From assembly GCF_000427785.1 (NCBI RefSeq), contig NZ_ATYR01000026.1, positions 26,666 to 90,665 on the forward strand: a DNA stretch of 64,000 nucleotides, written 5' to 3'. Shown here piece by piece: positions 17,816-28,345 of the stretch. Both the position numbers and the translations under genes were made by a program. The stretch is from Massilia alkalitolerans DSM 17462 (GTDB taxonomy: Bacteria; Pseudomonadota; Gammaproteobacteria; Burkholderiales; Burkholderiaceae_D). Within the stretch, counting starts at the first letter, position 1. The number at the start of each line of letters is the position of its first letter. The notes below the pieces were generated by a model, which was not told where the DNA came from, did no database searches, and worked only from the letters and a program-made list of their open reading frames with translations.

Positions 17816-18622
17816 ATGACAACATACAAGATCGAAGCGGGAACCGCGCAACACATCGGGAACCGCCCGCAGCAGAACGACCGCGTTGCCCTCTTGACCG
17901 GTGCCCGCGCGCCCGGTTACGTGCTGGCCGTGCTGTCGGACGGCATCGCCGGCGCTGCAGGGGCGGACCAGGTGCTGCACACGGCGCGCCAGGTCTTCGA
18001 CGAATTCAAGCCAGGCGACCGTCCCAGCCTGGAGCGGATCGAGCAGCTGCTGCAGGACATCGTCAGCGAAACCCATCTGGTCATGAAGATGAACTCGGTG
18101 ATGCTCGGGGCGAGCGAGGCGCTGGAAGCGCATGCGAGCTTTGTCGGCCTGGTCTTGACGCCGCACGGCGAGGCGGTGTGGGGACATGTGGGCGACTCGC
18201 GCCTGTACCATTTTCATGACGGCAAGTGCAAGCTGCGAACGGGCGACACGGCCTATGTGCAGCACCTGGTGTCCAGCGACAGGCTGCCGGAGGACGCGGC
18301 AAGGAACCACCGCAAGTCCAAGCTGCTGCTCAACGTCATGGGCAACAGCCGCAAGGAGCCCTTCGTGAGTTTCGGCAAGCACACCGGGCTGGCACCGGGA
18401 GACGTGTTCCTGCTGGCCTCGGACGGATTATGGCATTTCTTCACCGATGCCGAACTGGCGGCGGCCACCAGCCGGGCCACGCCGCGCCAGGCATCGGAAA
18501 TGCTGATCAACAAGGCGCAGGAACGCTCGCAGGGCAAGGGTGGGAATTGCTCGATGGCGATCGTGAAGCTGGTGAAGCCGGCCCAGGACGGGTTGGCGGG
18601 AAGGGTCGGACGGGTAGTTTGA
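17816..18622 (+). CDS. PP2C-family serine/threonine phosphatase
   Basis: The 268-aa cytosolic product follows the PPM fold: motif 1 GNRPQQNDRV near residue 15, the metal-binding VLSDGIAG, the central GHVGDSRLYHF, HKxxxxL-like middle part, and LLASDGLWHFF with the second metal Asp. The last motif, normally DN.T, reads GNCSMAIV, an Asp-to-Gly change that removes one expected metal ligand, so activity may be reduced or use two ions differently. No Ser/Thr kinase or FHA gene is next to it, which is unusual for the STP-type phosphatases of secretion systems. Monocistronic. Confidence 0.85.
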   Translation: MTTYKIEAGTAQHIGNRPQQNDRVALLTGARAPGYVLAVLSDGIAGAAGADQVLHTARQVFDEFKPGDRPSLERIEQLLQDIVSETHLVMKMNSVMLGASEALEAHASFVGLVLTPHGEAVWGHVGDSRLYHFHDGKCKLRTGDTAYVQHLVSSDRLPEDAARNHRKSKLLLNVMGNSRKEPFVSFGKHTGLAPGDVFLLASDGLWHFFTDAELAAATSRATPRQASEMLINKAQERSQGKGGNCSMAIVKLVKPAQDGLAGRVGRVV

Positions 18623-18660
18623 GCGCCCCTGCCGCGTGCTTCAGCTGTTAGCCCAAATAC

Positions 18661-18765
18661 CGTCGTTCCCGCGCAGGCGGGAACCCAATTTTGCGTCCGG
18701 GCCGATAAGCTAAAGCGCAGGAGGTACGCAAGGGAACCTGGATTCCCGCCTTCGCGGGAATGACA
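18661..18765. repeat. Second hairpin-pair repeat family (TTCCCGC...GCGGGAA)
   Basis: Left arm is a hairpin GTTCCCGC-GCAG-GCGGGAAC; right arm is ATTCCCGC-CTTC-GCGGGAAT; they are about 60 bp apart and face each other. Short repeats with the core ATTCCCGCnnnnGCGGGAAT are widespread in beta- and gammaproteobacterial genomes. Only one copy occurs here, between two convergent genes, so it may also serve as a terminator. Confidence 0.75.
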
Positions 18766-18815
18766 GATCAATCGGTACCAACTGGCGGAAGCCGTGCAGT
18801 ACCAGAGATACGCGT

Positions 18816-19499
18816 TTACTTCCCCGCCACCGGCGTAGCCGCCTTCGCCTTCTCTTCCTCGGCTTTACGCGCCGCCGCCTTCGCCTCGCGCTCGGCCACG
18901 CGCTCGGCGACTTCCTTCTGCTTCTGCTCCGACTTGCGCTTGCGTTCCTCGAACGCGCGCGCGTTCGCCGCGGCCTTGGCGGCTTCCTCCGGTGCGCGGG
19001 CAGCCTCTTCCTTTGCCTTGGCATTGCGGCGCGCCATGCGCGAGGCGGCCGGCGACGGCTTGGGTGGCGGCAGGGCGGTGGTGTCGCGTGGCGGTGGCGG
19101 CGGTTCGGCCGCCAGGCGCGCTTCCTCGGCCTTGTATTCGGCGTCGGCGGCGGCGATCTCGCGGTCGCGCTCCTCGACCTTCAGGCGGCGCTTGAAGCGC
19201 TCGGCTTCGATTTCGATGTTGCGCTGCGCATTCAAGGCCACGCGGCGGCGTTCTTTCGCTTCGTCGAGGCAGTTATTGACGAAGAATTTCTCGTAGCAGA
19301 CCGCTTCCCGCTCGGCATAGCGCGCCTCGATCGCGGCCCGCTCCACGGCGACCGCGGCCAGGCGCCCATCGGCCTGCTCCACCGATGTGGTGGGATCGAC
19401 CGTTTCCAGCGCCGGGCCCGGTTCGACGCTGGCGCAGGCGGACAGGCTTGCGGCGAGCGCGGCCGCGGCGAGGACGCGGATGATTGAGTAACTCCTCAT
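18816..19499 (-). CDS. Coiled-coil lipoprotein, unknown function
   Basis: A 227-aa predicted lipoprotein: signal peptide with lipobox ASLSACAS (Cys about 22). The mature part starts with a conserved-looking helical block bearing a Cys pair (EREAVCYEKFFVNNCLDEAKERRR), followed by a long Lys/Glu/Ala-rich helix (KRRLKVEERDREIAAADAEY), a short proline stretch and another charged coiled coil to the end, reminiscent of TolA-type spacers. I do not recognise a named family. The start at 19499 follows zapE by 13 bp, so the two form an operon. Confidence 0.8.
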   Translation of the reverse strand: MRSYSIIRVLAAAALAASLSACASVEPGPALETVDPTTSVEQADGRLAAVAVERAAIEARYAEREAVCYEKFFVNNCLDEAKERRRVALNAQRNIEIEAERFKRRLKVEERDREIAAADAEYKAEEARLAAEPPPPPRDTTALPPPKPSPAASRMARRNAKAKEEAARAPEEAAKAAANARAFEERKRKSEQKQKEVAERVAEREAKAAARKAEEEKAKAATPVAGK

Positions 19500-19512
19500 G
19501 GTTTCCTTTCGA

Positions 19513-20610
19513 TCAGGCGATGGCATCGGCGGCGCCGCGGCGTTCGGCCAGCATGTATTCGCGCGACTGCATTTCAATGATACGCGAGACCGTGCGGTGG
19601 AATTCGTTCGCGAGCATACCCTGGGTGTACAGCTCCTCCGGCTCCACCGCGGCCGACATGATCAGCTTGACCTTGTGGTCGTAGAACACGTCCACCAGCC
19701 AGGTGAAGCGGCGCGCTTCCGAGGACTGTCCTGCGGACATGGCCGGAATGCCCGACAGGATCACGGTGTGGAAGCGCGAGGCCAGTTCGAGATAGTCGTT
19801 CTGCGAGCGCGGCCCGCCGCACAGGGTGGCGAAATCGAACCAGATCACGCCGCCGGCGCGGCGCAGTGCGCGGATCTCGCGGTTCTCGATGTGCACGATC
19901 GGGCTCTCGTCGGCGGTGTCGGCCACCTTGGCGTAGGCTTCGCGCAAGGCATGGTCCGAGGCCGCATTGAGCGGCGTGTAGTAGGCGTCCACCTGCTCGA
20001 GCGCGCGCTTGCGGTAGTCGTTGCCGGCATCGACGTTCAGGACGTCCAGCTTCGCCTGCAGCAGCGCGATGGTGGGCAGCATGCGGTCGCGGTGCAGCCC
20101 GTCCGGATACAGGGTCGACGGCTCGTAGTTCGAGGTCATCACGAAGGAGACGCCGTTGTCGAACAAGGCCTTGAGCAGGTTGTACAGGATCATCGCGTCG
20201 GCGATGTCCGAGACGTGGAATTCGTCGAAGCAGATCAGGCGGTATTTTTTCGCGATGCGCTTGGCGACTTCGTCGAGCGGGTCGGCCACGCCTTTCAGCT
20301 CGTCCAGTTGGCCGTGCACGGCGCGCATGAATTCGTGGAAGTGCAGGCGCGTCTTGCGCACCACCGGGACCACCGAATAGAAGGAGTCCATCAGGAAGGA
20401 CTTGCCGCGCCCCACCCCGCCCCACATGTACACGCCCTTGGGCACGTCCGGACGGTTGATGAGACGCTTGAAAGCGGACGACCGCTGGGCCTTGTACTGG
20501 ACCCAGTCGTCGTACGCCTGCTGCAGGCGATCCACCGCGGCGGCCTGGGCCGGGTCGGACTTGAAGCCGCGCTCGGTCAGCGCGTGCTGGTAATACTCTT
20601 GGACGTTCAT
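19513..20610 (-). CDS. zapE: Cell division ATPase ZapE (AFG1-like)
   Basis: AFG1/LACE1-type AAA ATPase that binds FtsZ and affects Z-ring stability under stress. The 365-aa product has Walker A GGVGRGKSFLMD at about 64-75, Walker B RLICFDEFHVSD, sensor region SFVMTSNYEPSTLYPDGL, and the arginine region DHKVKLIMSAAVEPEELY, all as in ZapE. Length is normal. Upstream of the coiled-coil lipoprotein gene in an operon and flanked 5' by repeat copy 3. Confidence 0.93.
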   Translation of the reverse strand: MNVQEYYQHALTERGFKSDPAQAAAVDRLQQAYDDWVQYKAQRSSAFKRLINRPDVPKGVYMWGGVGRGKSFLMDSFYSVVPVVRKTRLHFHEFMRAVHGQLDELKGVADPLDEVAKRIAKKYRLICFDEFHVSDIADAMILYNLLKALFDNGVSFVMTSNYEPSTLYPDGLHRDRMLPTIALLQAKLDVLNVDAGNDYRKRALEQVDAYYTPLNAASDHALREAYAKVADTADESPIVHIENREIRALRRAGGVIWFDFATLCGGPRSQNDYLELASRFHTVILSGIPAMSAGQSSEARRFTWLVDVFYDHKVKLIMSAAVEPEELYTQGMLANEFHRTVSRIIEMQSREYMLAERRGAADAIA

Positions 20611-20629
20611 CTAATTCAATCGTTAAAAC

Positions 20630-20737
20630 GTAGCGTGGGCGGGTCTCCCGCCCACGCGTTCAAATCATGTATCCAGGCCCGCTCCGTGGCTTGCATACGC
20701 CTGTTGAACGCGTGGGCGGGGAACCCGCCCACCCTAC
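20630..20737. repeat. Dispersed double-hairpin element, copy 3
   Basis: Left arm GTAGCGTGGGCGGG/CCCGCCCACGC, right arm GCGTGGGCGGGGAACCCGCCCACCCTAC. Inner sequence (CGCGTTCAAATCATGTATCC to TGTTGAACGCG) matches copy 2 in the opposite orientation. Located between the zapE start and the lpdA stop codon, so any promoter of zapE must be in or beside it. Confidence 0.87.
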
Positions 20738-20760
20738 CAAGGCGGTAACGCCTGTGTTAC

Positions 20761-22194
20761 TTAGAAGTTCAGCGAACGCTTGTCCACCGCCAGCGCGGCT
20801 TCCTTGACGGCTTCCGACAGCGACGGGTGCGCGTGGCAGATGCGGGCGATGTCTTCCGACGAGGCCTTGAACTCCATCGCGACGACGGCTTCCGAGATCA
20901 GCTCCGAAGCCACCGGGCCGACGATGTGCACGCCCAGGATTTCATCGGTCGTGGCATCGGCCAGGAACTTCACCATGCCCGAGGTGTCGCCCAGCGCGCG
21001 CGCACGGCCGTTGGCCATGAACGGGAAGGTGCCGGCCTTGTAGGACACGCCTTCGGCCTTGAGTTGCTGCTCGGTCTTGCCGACCCAGGCGATTTCCGGC
21101 GAGGTGTAGATGACCCACGGGATGGTGTTGAAGTTGACGTGGCCGTGCTGGCCGGCGATGCGCTCGGCAACCGCGACGCCCTCTTCTTCCGCCTTGTGCG
21201 CCAGCATCGGGCCGCGCACCACGTCGCCCACCGCCCACACGCCCGGCAGGCTGGTGCGGCATTCGTCGTCCACGACCACGAAGCCGCGCTCGTCCAGCTG
21301 CAGGCCGACCGCTTCGCCGTTCAGGCCGTTGGTGTTCGGCACGCGGCCGATCGAGATGATCAGGCGGTCAAACGTGGCGGTCTGCTCGGCGCCGGTCGAA
21401 TCGGCGTAGTTGACGGTGACGTTGTTCTCGCCCTTGGTGATCGCGCCGATCTTGCAGCCCAGGTTGATCTTCAGGCCCTGCTTGGTGAACAGCTTGTGCG
21501 CTTCCTTGGCGATCTGCTCGTCGACCGCGCCCAGGAAGGTCGGCAGGCCTTCCAGCACGGTGACGTCGGCACCGACGCGGCGCCACACCGAGCCCATTTC
21601 CAGGCCGATGACGCCGGCGCCGATCACGCCCAGCTTCGACGGCACGGCGTCGATCGCCAGTGCGCCTTCGTTCGACAGGATCAGCTTCTCGTCGAATTCC
21701 GCGCCCGGCAGCTGGCGGGCGTTCGAACCGGTCGCGATGACCACGTTCTTGGCGCTCAGGGTGTCGGTGGTTGGACCCGTCACGTTGACGGTGTAGCCGC
21801 CCTCGGTCTTGCCGGCGAACGAACCCAGGCCGTGGAAGAAGGTGACCTTGTTCTTCTTGAACAGGAACAGGATGCCGTCGTTGTTCTGCTTGACGATGGT
21901 GTCCTTACGCTTGAGCATGGTCGGGAGGTCGAGTTCCAGGCCGCCAACCTTGATGCCGTGGTCGGCAAAGGCGTGGCCGGCGTGCTCGAAGTGTTCCGAC
22001 GACTGCAGCAGGGCTTTCGACGGGATGCAGCCGACGTTGGTGCAGGTGCCGCCCGGGGCCGGCTTGCCTGCCGCGTTGCTCCACGCGTCGATGCAGGCGG
22101 TCTTGAAGCCGAGCTGCGCTGCACGGATGGCGGCGATGTAGCCGCCAGGGCCGCCGCCGATCACGACGACGTCGAATTGTTTCTCGTTACTCAT
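20761..22194 (-). CDS. lpdA: Dihydrolipoyl dehydrogenase (E3 of 2-oxoglutarate dehydrogenase)
   Basis: FAD disulfide oxidoreductase that reoxidises lipoamide for the E2 enzyme of the same operon. The 477-aa product has the FAD site VVVIGGGPGGYIAAIRAAQLG, the redox-active disulfide GGTCTNVGCIPSK (C50 and C55), an NAD-binding motif GAGVIGLEMGSVWRRVGA, and the C-terminal His-Glu pair in CHAHPSLSEAVKE. All catalytic residues are present. Third enzyme gene of odhA-odhB-(PspC)-lpdA. Confidence 0.96.
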   Translation of the reverse strand: MSNEKQFDVVVIGGGPGGYIAAIRAAQLGFKTACIDAWSNAAGKPAPGGTCTNVGCIPSKALLQSSEHFEHAGHAFADHGIKVGGLELDLPTMLKRKDTIVKQNNDGILFLFKKNKVTFFHGLGSFAGKTEGGYTVNVTGPTTDTLSAKNVVIATGSNARQLPGAEFDEKLILSNEGALAIDAVPSKLGVIGAGVIGLEMGSVWRRVGADVTVLEGLPTFLGAVDEQIAKEAHKLFTKQGLKINLGCKIGAITKGENNVTVNYADSTGAEQTATFDRLIISIGRVPNTNGLNGEAVGLQLDERGFVVVDDECRTSLPGVWAVGDVVRGPMLAHKAEEEGVAVAERIAGQHGHVNFNTIPWVIYTSPEIAWVGKTEQQLKAEGVSYKAGTFPFMANGRARALGDTSGMVKFLADATTDEILGVHIVGPVASELISEAVVAMEFKASSEDIARICHAHPSLSEAVKEAALAVDKRSLNF

Positions 22195-22209
22195 GAATAG
22201 CTTCCTTAT

Positions 22210-22572
22210 TTATTCTTCTGGGACAAAGATCCACAGCGCCAGATAAGCCAGCGCCCCAAACCCGGAGGTCACCAGGGTGAGCAGGACGAACACGAGGCGC
22301 CAGGCATAGATGTCCATGCCGAAACCATCGCTCAGGGCGCCGCAGACGCCGGCCAGCCAGCGGTCGCGGCGCGAACGGCGCAGGGACTTCAGCTTGGCCT
22401 CGAAGCTGCCGGGCGGCGGGCCGAAGCCGGCGCCGGTGCTGCTCCTGCCCTCCTTTTCCAGGCTGATCTTTTCGCTGGCCAGCACCTTCGCCTTGGCCTG
22501 CTCGAATTCGGCGTCGGAGAGCGCGCCGGCCTGGTGCAGTTCGTGCAAACGCCGGATTTCATCGGAGATCAT
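22210..22572 (-). CDS. SHOCT plus PspC domain membrane protein
   Basis: A 120-aa product: N-terminal SHOCT-like helix pair (RRLHELHQAGALSDAEFEQAKAKVLA), a basic linker, then a PspC domain (RDRWLAGVCGALSDGFGMDIYAWRLVFVLLTL) with one or two membrane helices ending in WIFVPEE. PspC domains occur in phage-shock envelope-stress proteins, but this short form is common and mostly uncharacterised. The start at 22572 has AGGA at good spacing. It sits within the 2-oxoglutarate dehydrogenase operon, 15 bp before lpdA and 73 bp after odhB, which is an odd place for it. Confidence 0.88.
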   Translation of the reverse strand: MISDEIRRLHELHQAGALSDAEFEQAKAKVLASEKISLEKEGRSSTGAGFGPPPGSFEAKLKSLRRSRRDRWLAGVCGALSDGFGMDIYAWRLVFVLLTLVTSGFGALAYLALWIFVPEE

Positions 22573-22645
22573 GGCGGTCCTCACTGGTGTTGGGGACATG
22601 CCTGCCGGGGCAGGCATGTCTGTATTGCACTACGGTGCTGCCGAA

Positions 22646-23905
22646 TTACAGGTCGAGCAGCAGGCGTGCCGGATCTTCCAGCGCGTCCTTCATGGCCACC
22701 AGGCCCAGCACGGCTTCGCGGCCGTCGATGATGCGGTGGTCGTACGACATCGCCAGGTAGTTCATCGGGCGGATGACGATCTGGCCGTTTTCCACGACGG
22801 CGCGGTCCTTGGTGGCGTGCACGCCCAGGATCGCCGACTGCGGCGGGTTGATGATCGGGGTCGACAGCATCGAGCCGAACACGCCGCCGTTCGAGATCGA
22901 GAAGGTACCGCCGTTCAGGTCTTCCAGGGTCAGCTTGCCGTCCTTGGCTTTCTGGCCGAATTCGCCGATCTTCTTCTCGATCTCGGCGATCGACAGCTGG
23001 TCGGCGTTGCGCAGGATCGGCACCACCAGGCCGCGCGGCGAACCGACGGCGATACCGATGTCGAAGTAGCCGTGGTAGACGATGTCGTTACCGTCGACCG
23101 AGGCGTTCAGGATCGGGTACTTCTTCAGCGCGGCGACAGCGGCCTTGACGAAGAAGGACATGAAGCCCAGCTTGACGCCGTGCTCTTTCTCGAACTTGTC
23201 CTTGTACTTGTTGCGCAGTTCCATGACCGGCGCCATGTTCACCTCGTTGAAGGTGGTCAGGATGGCGTTGGTCTGCTGCGACTGCAGCAGGCGCTCGGCG
23301 ATGCGGGCGCGCAGGCGGCTCATCGGCACGCGCTCTTCCGGACGGTCGCCCAGGTTGGCGACCGGTGCGGCGACCGACTGCAGCGCCGGCTTTGGCGCTG
23401 GCGCCTGTGGCGCCGGCGCGGCGCCGCCCGCCGGCTTGTTGGCGACTGCGGCCAGGGCGTCGCCCTTGGTCACGCGGCCGTCGCGGCCGGTGCCGGTGGC
23501 GTCGGCGGCGCTCATGTTGTTGTCAGCCAGGATCTTGGCGGCGGCCGGCATGGCGACGTCGCCTTTCGAGCCGGTAGCGGCAGCGGCCGGGGCGGCCTCG
23601 ATCGATGCGTTCGGGGCGGCCGACGGGACGGCCTTCACGGCGATCGGGCTGGTCTGTGCCGACGCTTCGGTGTCGATGACGGCGATGACTTCGCCCGACA
23701 CGACGGTCGCGCCGTCGGCTTTCAGCAGCTGGACGATCACGCCTTCGCTCGGGGCTGGCAGTTCCAGGACCACCTTGTCGGTCTCGATGTCGATCATGTT
23801 TTCGTCGCGCGACACTTGTTCGCCGACTTTCTTGTGCCAGGACAGCAGGGTTGCTTCAGCAACCGATTCCGACAGGACAGGGACCTTGACTTCGATTTGT
23901 GCCAT
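22646..23905 (-). CDS. odhB: Dihydrolipoyllysine-residue succinyltransferase (E2)
   Basis: E2 core of the 2-oxoglutarate dehydrogenase complex in the TCA cycle. The 419-aa product has one lipoyl domain (lipoylated K44 in IETDKVVLE), an Ala/Pro linker, a peripheral-subunit-binding domain (MPAAAKILADNNMSAADATG), a second linker, and the catalytic acyltransferase domain with the active-site SYDHRIIDGREAV. Follows odhA after a 69-bp gap containing a strong hairpin. Confidence 0.96.
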   Translation of the reverse strand: MAQIEVKVPVLSESVAEATLLSWHKKVGEQVSRDENMIDIETDKVVLELPAPSEGVIVQLLKADGATVVSGEVIAVIDTEASAQTSPIAVKAVPSAAPNASIEAAPAAAATGSKGDVAMPAAAKILADNNMSAADATGTGRDGRVTKGDALAAVANKPAGGAAPAPQAPAPKPALQSVAAPVANLGDRPEERVPMSRLRARIAERLLQSQQTNAILTTFNEVNMAPVMELRNKYKDKFEKEHGVKLGFMSFFVKAAVAALKKYPILNASVDGNDIVYHGYFDIGIAVGSPRGLVVPILRNADQLSIAEIEKKIGEFGQKAKDGKLTLEDLNGGTFSISNGGVFGSMLSTPIINPPQSAILGVHATKDRAVVENGQIVIRPMNYLAMSYDHRIIDGREAVLGLVAMKDALEDPARLLLDL

Positions 23906-23942
23906 TTTGATGTAGCTCCGTTTATGTATTCTGTATGCAAAC

Positions 23943-23964
23943 GCCCCAGGCCGAGGCCCGGGGC
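23943..23964 (-). promoter_or_regulatory. Intercistronic hairpin between odhA and odhB
   Basis: GCCCCAGGCC and GGCCCGGGGC form a near-perfect 10-bp stem with a 2-nt loop, 11 bp past the odhA stop. The minus-strand continuation is GTTTGC, not a U-run, so it is unlikely to terminate fully. A role in 3'-end protection or in lowering odhB relative to odhA is an inference. Confidence 0.5.
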
Positions 23965-23974
23965 AGTGTTGTTC

Positions 23975-26830
<2,856 letters not shown>

Positions 26831-27081
26831 TCTTGCTCACCTTTCTTCGCGCTTCGCGAGTATGGGGCGGGTTAATCTAACCTTCCGCGACACGGCCTGA
26901 CCGGTTAGCGGATCGCACTTACTTCTCAAGTTGTGGGGGAAGGACGTATTCTGTGCACCAAGCAAGGCAACAGGTCTCCTGCTGCCTTTTAGCGCACAGT
27001 ATTGTAACGCAAGCTTCCGGGCAAGGCAGAGCGTTCAACAAGAAATGTTTTATTTCTATTTGTAAAGCCACACGGAGCGGG

Positions 27082-27113
27082 TTGACCAGGTAAATGATAA
27101 TCGTTATCATTTA
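27082..27113 (+). promoter_or_regulatory. Sigma-70 promoter overlapped by a perfect Fur-type palindrome
   Basis: TAAATGATAA (27091-27100) and TTATCATTTA (27104-27113) are exact inverses around TCG, matching the Fur box logic GATAATGATAATCATTATC. The same stretch holds TTGACC (27082-27087) and TATCAT (27105-27110) with a 17-bp spacer, so Fur would cover spacer and -10 hexamer. Predicted transcription start falls at about 27117, on or beside the ATG codons at 27114/27117. Confidence 0.85.
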
Positions 27114-27785
27114 ATGATGAGCCCAACCGGACCGACCACTTCCGCATCCGCAGCACCCAAGGCCCTGCCCAGTGCGGGTCGCGCCGTTTATTTGAAGCAG
27201 CTGCACCAGTGGCACTGGATCAGCTCGGCCATCTGCCTGATGGCGATGCTGCTGTTCAGCTTTACCGGCCTGACCCTGAATAATGCCAGCCTGATCGAGG
27301 CCGAGCCCCGCGTCACCCGGCTGAAGGCGAGCCTGCCCGAGCCCCTGCGCGCCCAGCTCGCGACATTCGCCGCCGAGCATGCCGACGCCGAAGTGCCGCT
27401 GCCGAGCGAGATCGCGGACTGGGCCAACGCCGCCTTCCCGGTCGAGGTACGCGGCAAGCGCGCCGAGTGGAGCGAGGAAGACGCCTATCTGGCCCTGCCC
27501 CGCCCCGGCGGCGACGCCTGGCTGCGCATCGCCGCCGACGGCTCGGCCGAGTACGAGCGGACCGACCGCGGCTGGATCTCCTGGCTCAACGACATGCACA
27601 AGGGCCGCAACACGGGCCCCGTGTGGAGCTGGTTCATCGACATTTTCTCGGTCGCCTGCGTGGTGTTCTGCATCACCGGCTTCCTGATCCTGAAGTACCA
27701 CGCGGCCAAGCGGCCGTCGACCTGGCCCGTGATCGGATTCGGCATCGTGCTGCCGATCGTGCTGGCCCTGCTGTTCGTTCATTGA
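27114..27785 (+). CDS. PepSY-associated membrane protein
   Basis: First gene of a five-gene Fur-type operon. The 223-aa product has a membrane segment near residues 36-54 (ISSAICLMAMLLFSFTGLTL) preceded by the family's QLHQWHW, a periplasmic PepSY-like domain, then two C-terminal helices (DIFSVACVVFCITGFLILKYH and VIGFGIVLPIVLALLFV). Members of this family accompany iron reductases and siderophore systems; electron transfer or ferric reduction at the inner membrane is inferred. Two start codons are possible (27114, 27117); neither has a ribosome-binding site, and the Fur palindrome ends at the base before the first ATG. Confidence 0.85.
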   Translation: MMSPTGPTTSASAAPKALPSAGRAVYLKQLHQWHWISSAICLMAMLLFSFTGLTLNNASLIEAEPRVTRLKASLPEPLRAQLATFAAEHADAEVPLPSEIADWANAAFPVEVRGKRAEWSEEDAYLALPRPGGDAWLRIAADGSAEYERTDRGWISWLNDMHKGRNTGPVWSWFIDIFSVACVVFCITGFLILKYHAAKRPSTWPVIGFGIVLPIVLALLFVH

Positions 27786-27809
27786 TGTATTTATAAGAGA
27801 AGACCAAGA

Positions 27810-28322
27810 ATGAAACTGTCCCATTCGCTCCTCCTGAGCCTGCCGCTTGCATCGAGCTGGGCCGTGGGCGCCGAGCTGTCGGTCAAGTTCGAGCTGCCGC
27901 GCCTGAACGTGGCCGAATACCACAAGCCCTATGTCGCGATCTGGATCGAGCGCGCCGACCAGAGCGTGGCCTCGAACCTGGCCGTGCTGTACGACCTCAA
28001 GCTGAAGAACCGCGAAGGCGAGAAGTGGCTGAAGGACCTGCGCACCTGGTGGCGCAAGGCCGGCCGCGAAGCGACCATGCCGATCGACGGCGTGAGCGGC
28101 GCGACCCGCCCGCCGGGCGCCCACACCATGAAGTTCGACGGCGCGCGCCATGGCCTGGACAAGCTCCCGGCCGGCGACTACACGCTGGTGGTCGAGGCCT
28201 CGCGCGAATCCGGCGGGCGCGAAGTGGTCAAGCTGCCCTTCAACTGGGCCGGCAAGGGCAAGGTCGCGGCCAGCGCGGCGGGCAAGGACGAACTGGGCGC
28301 CGTGTCGCTCCAGATCCAATAA
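27810..28322 (+). CDS. DUF2271 periplasmic protein
   Basis: A 170-aa product with a signal peptide (MKLSHSLLLSLPLASSWAVG) and a beta-rich domain matching DUF2271: the opening VKFELPRLNVAEYHKPYVAIWIE, then WLKDLRTWWRKAGR, DGVSGATRPPG and DYTLVVEASRESGGRE. Known from operons with PepSY and DUF4198 proteins; biochemical role not established. Lies 24 bp after the PepSY gene and 23 bp before the DUF4198 gene. Confidence 0.88.
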   Translation: MKLSHSLLLSLPLASSWAVGAELSVKFELPRLNVAEYHKPYVAIWIERADQSVASNLAVLYDLKLKNREGEKWLKDLRTWWRKAGREATMPIDGVSGATRPPGAHTMKFDGARHGLDKLPAGDYTLVVEASRESGGREVVKLPFNWAGKGKVAASAAGKDELGAVSLQIQ

Positions 28323-28345
28323 CGCATCAAGAACAGGAGAACACC

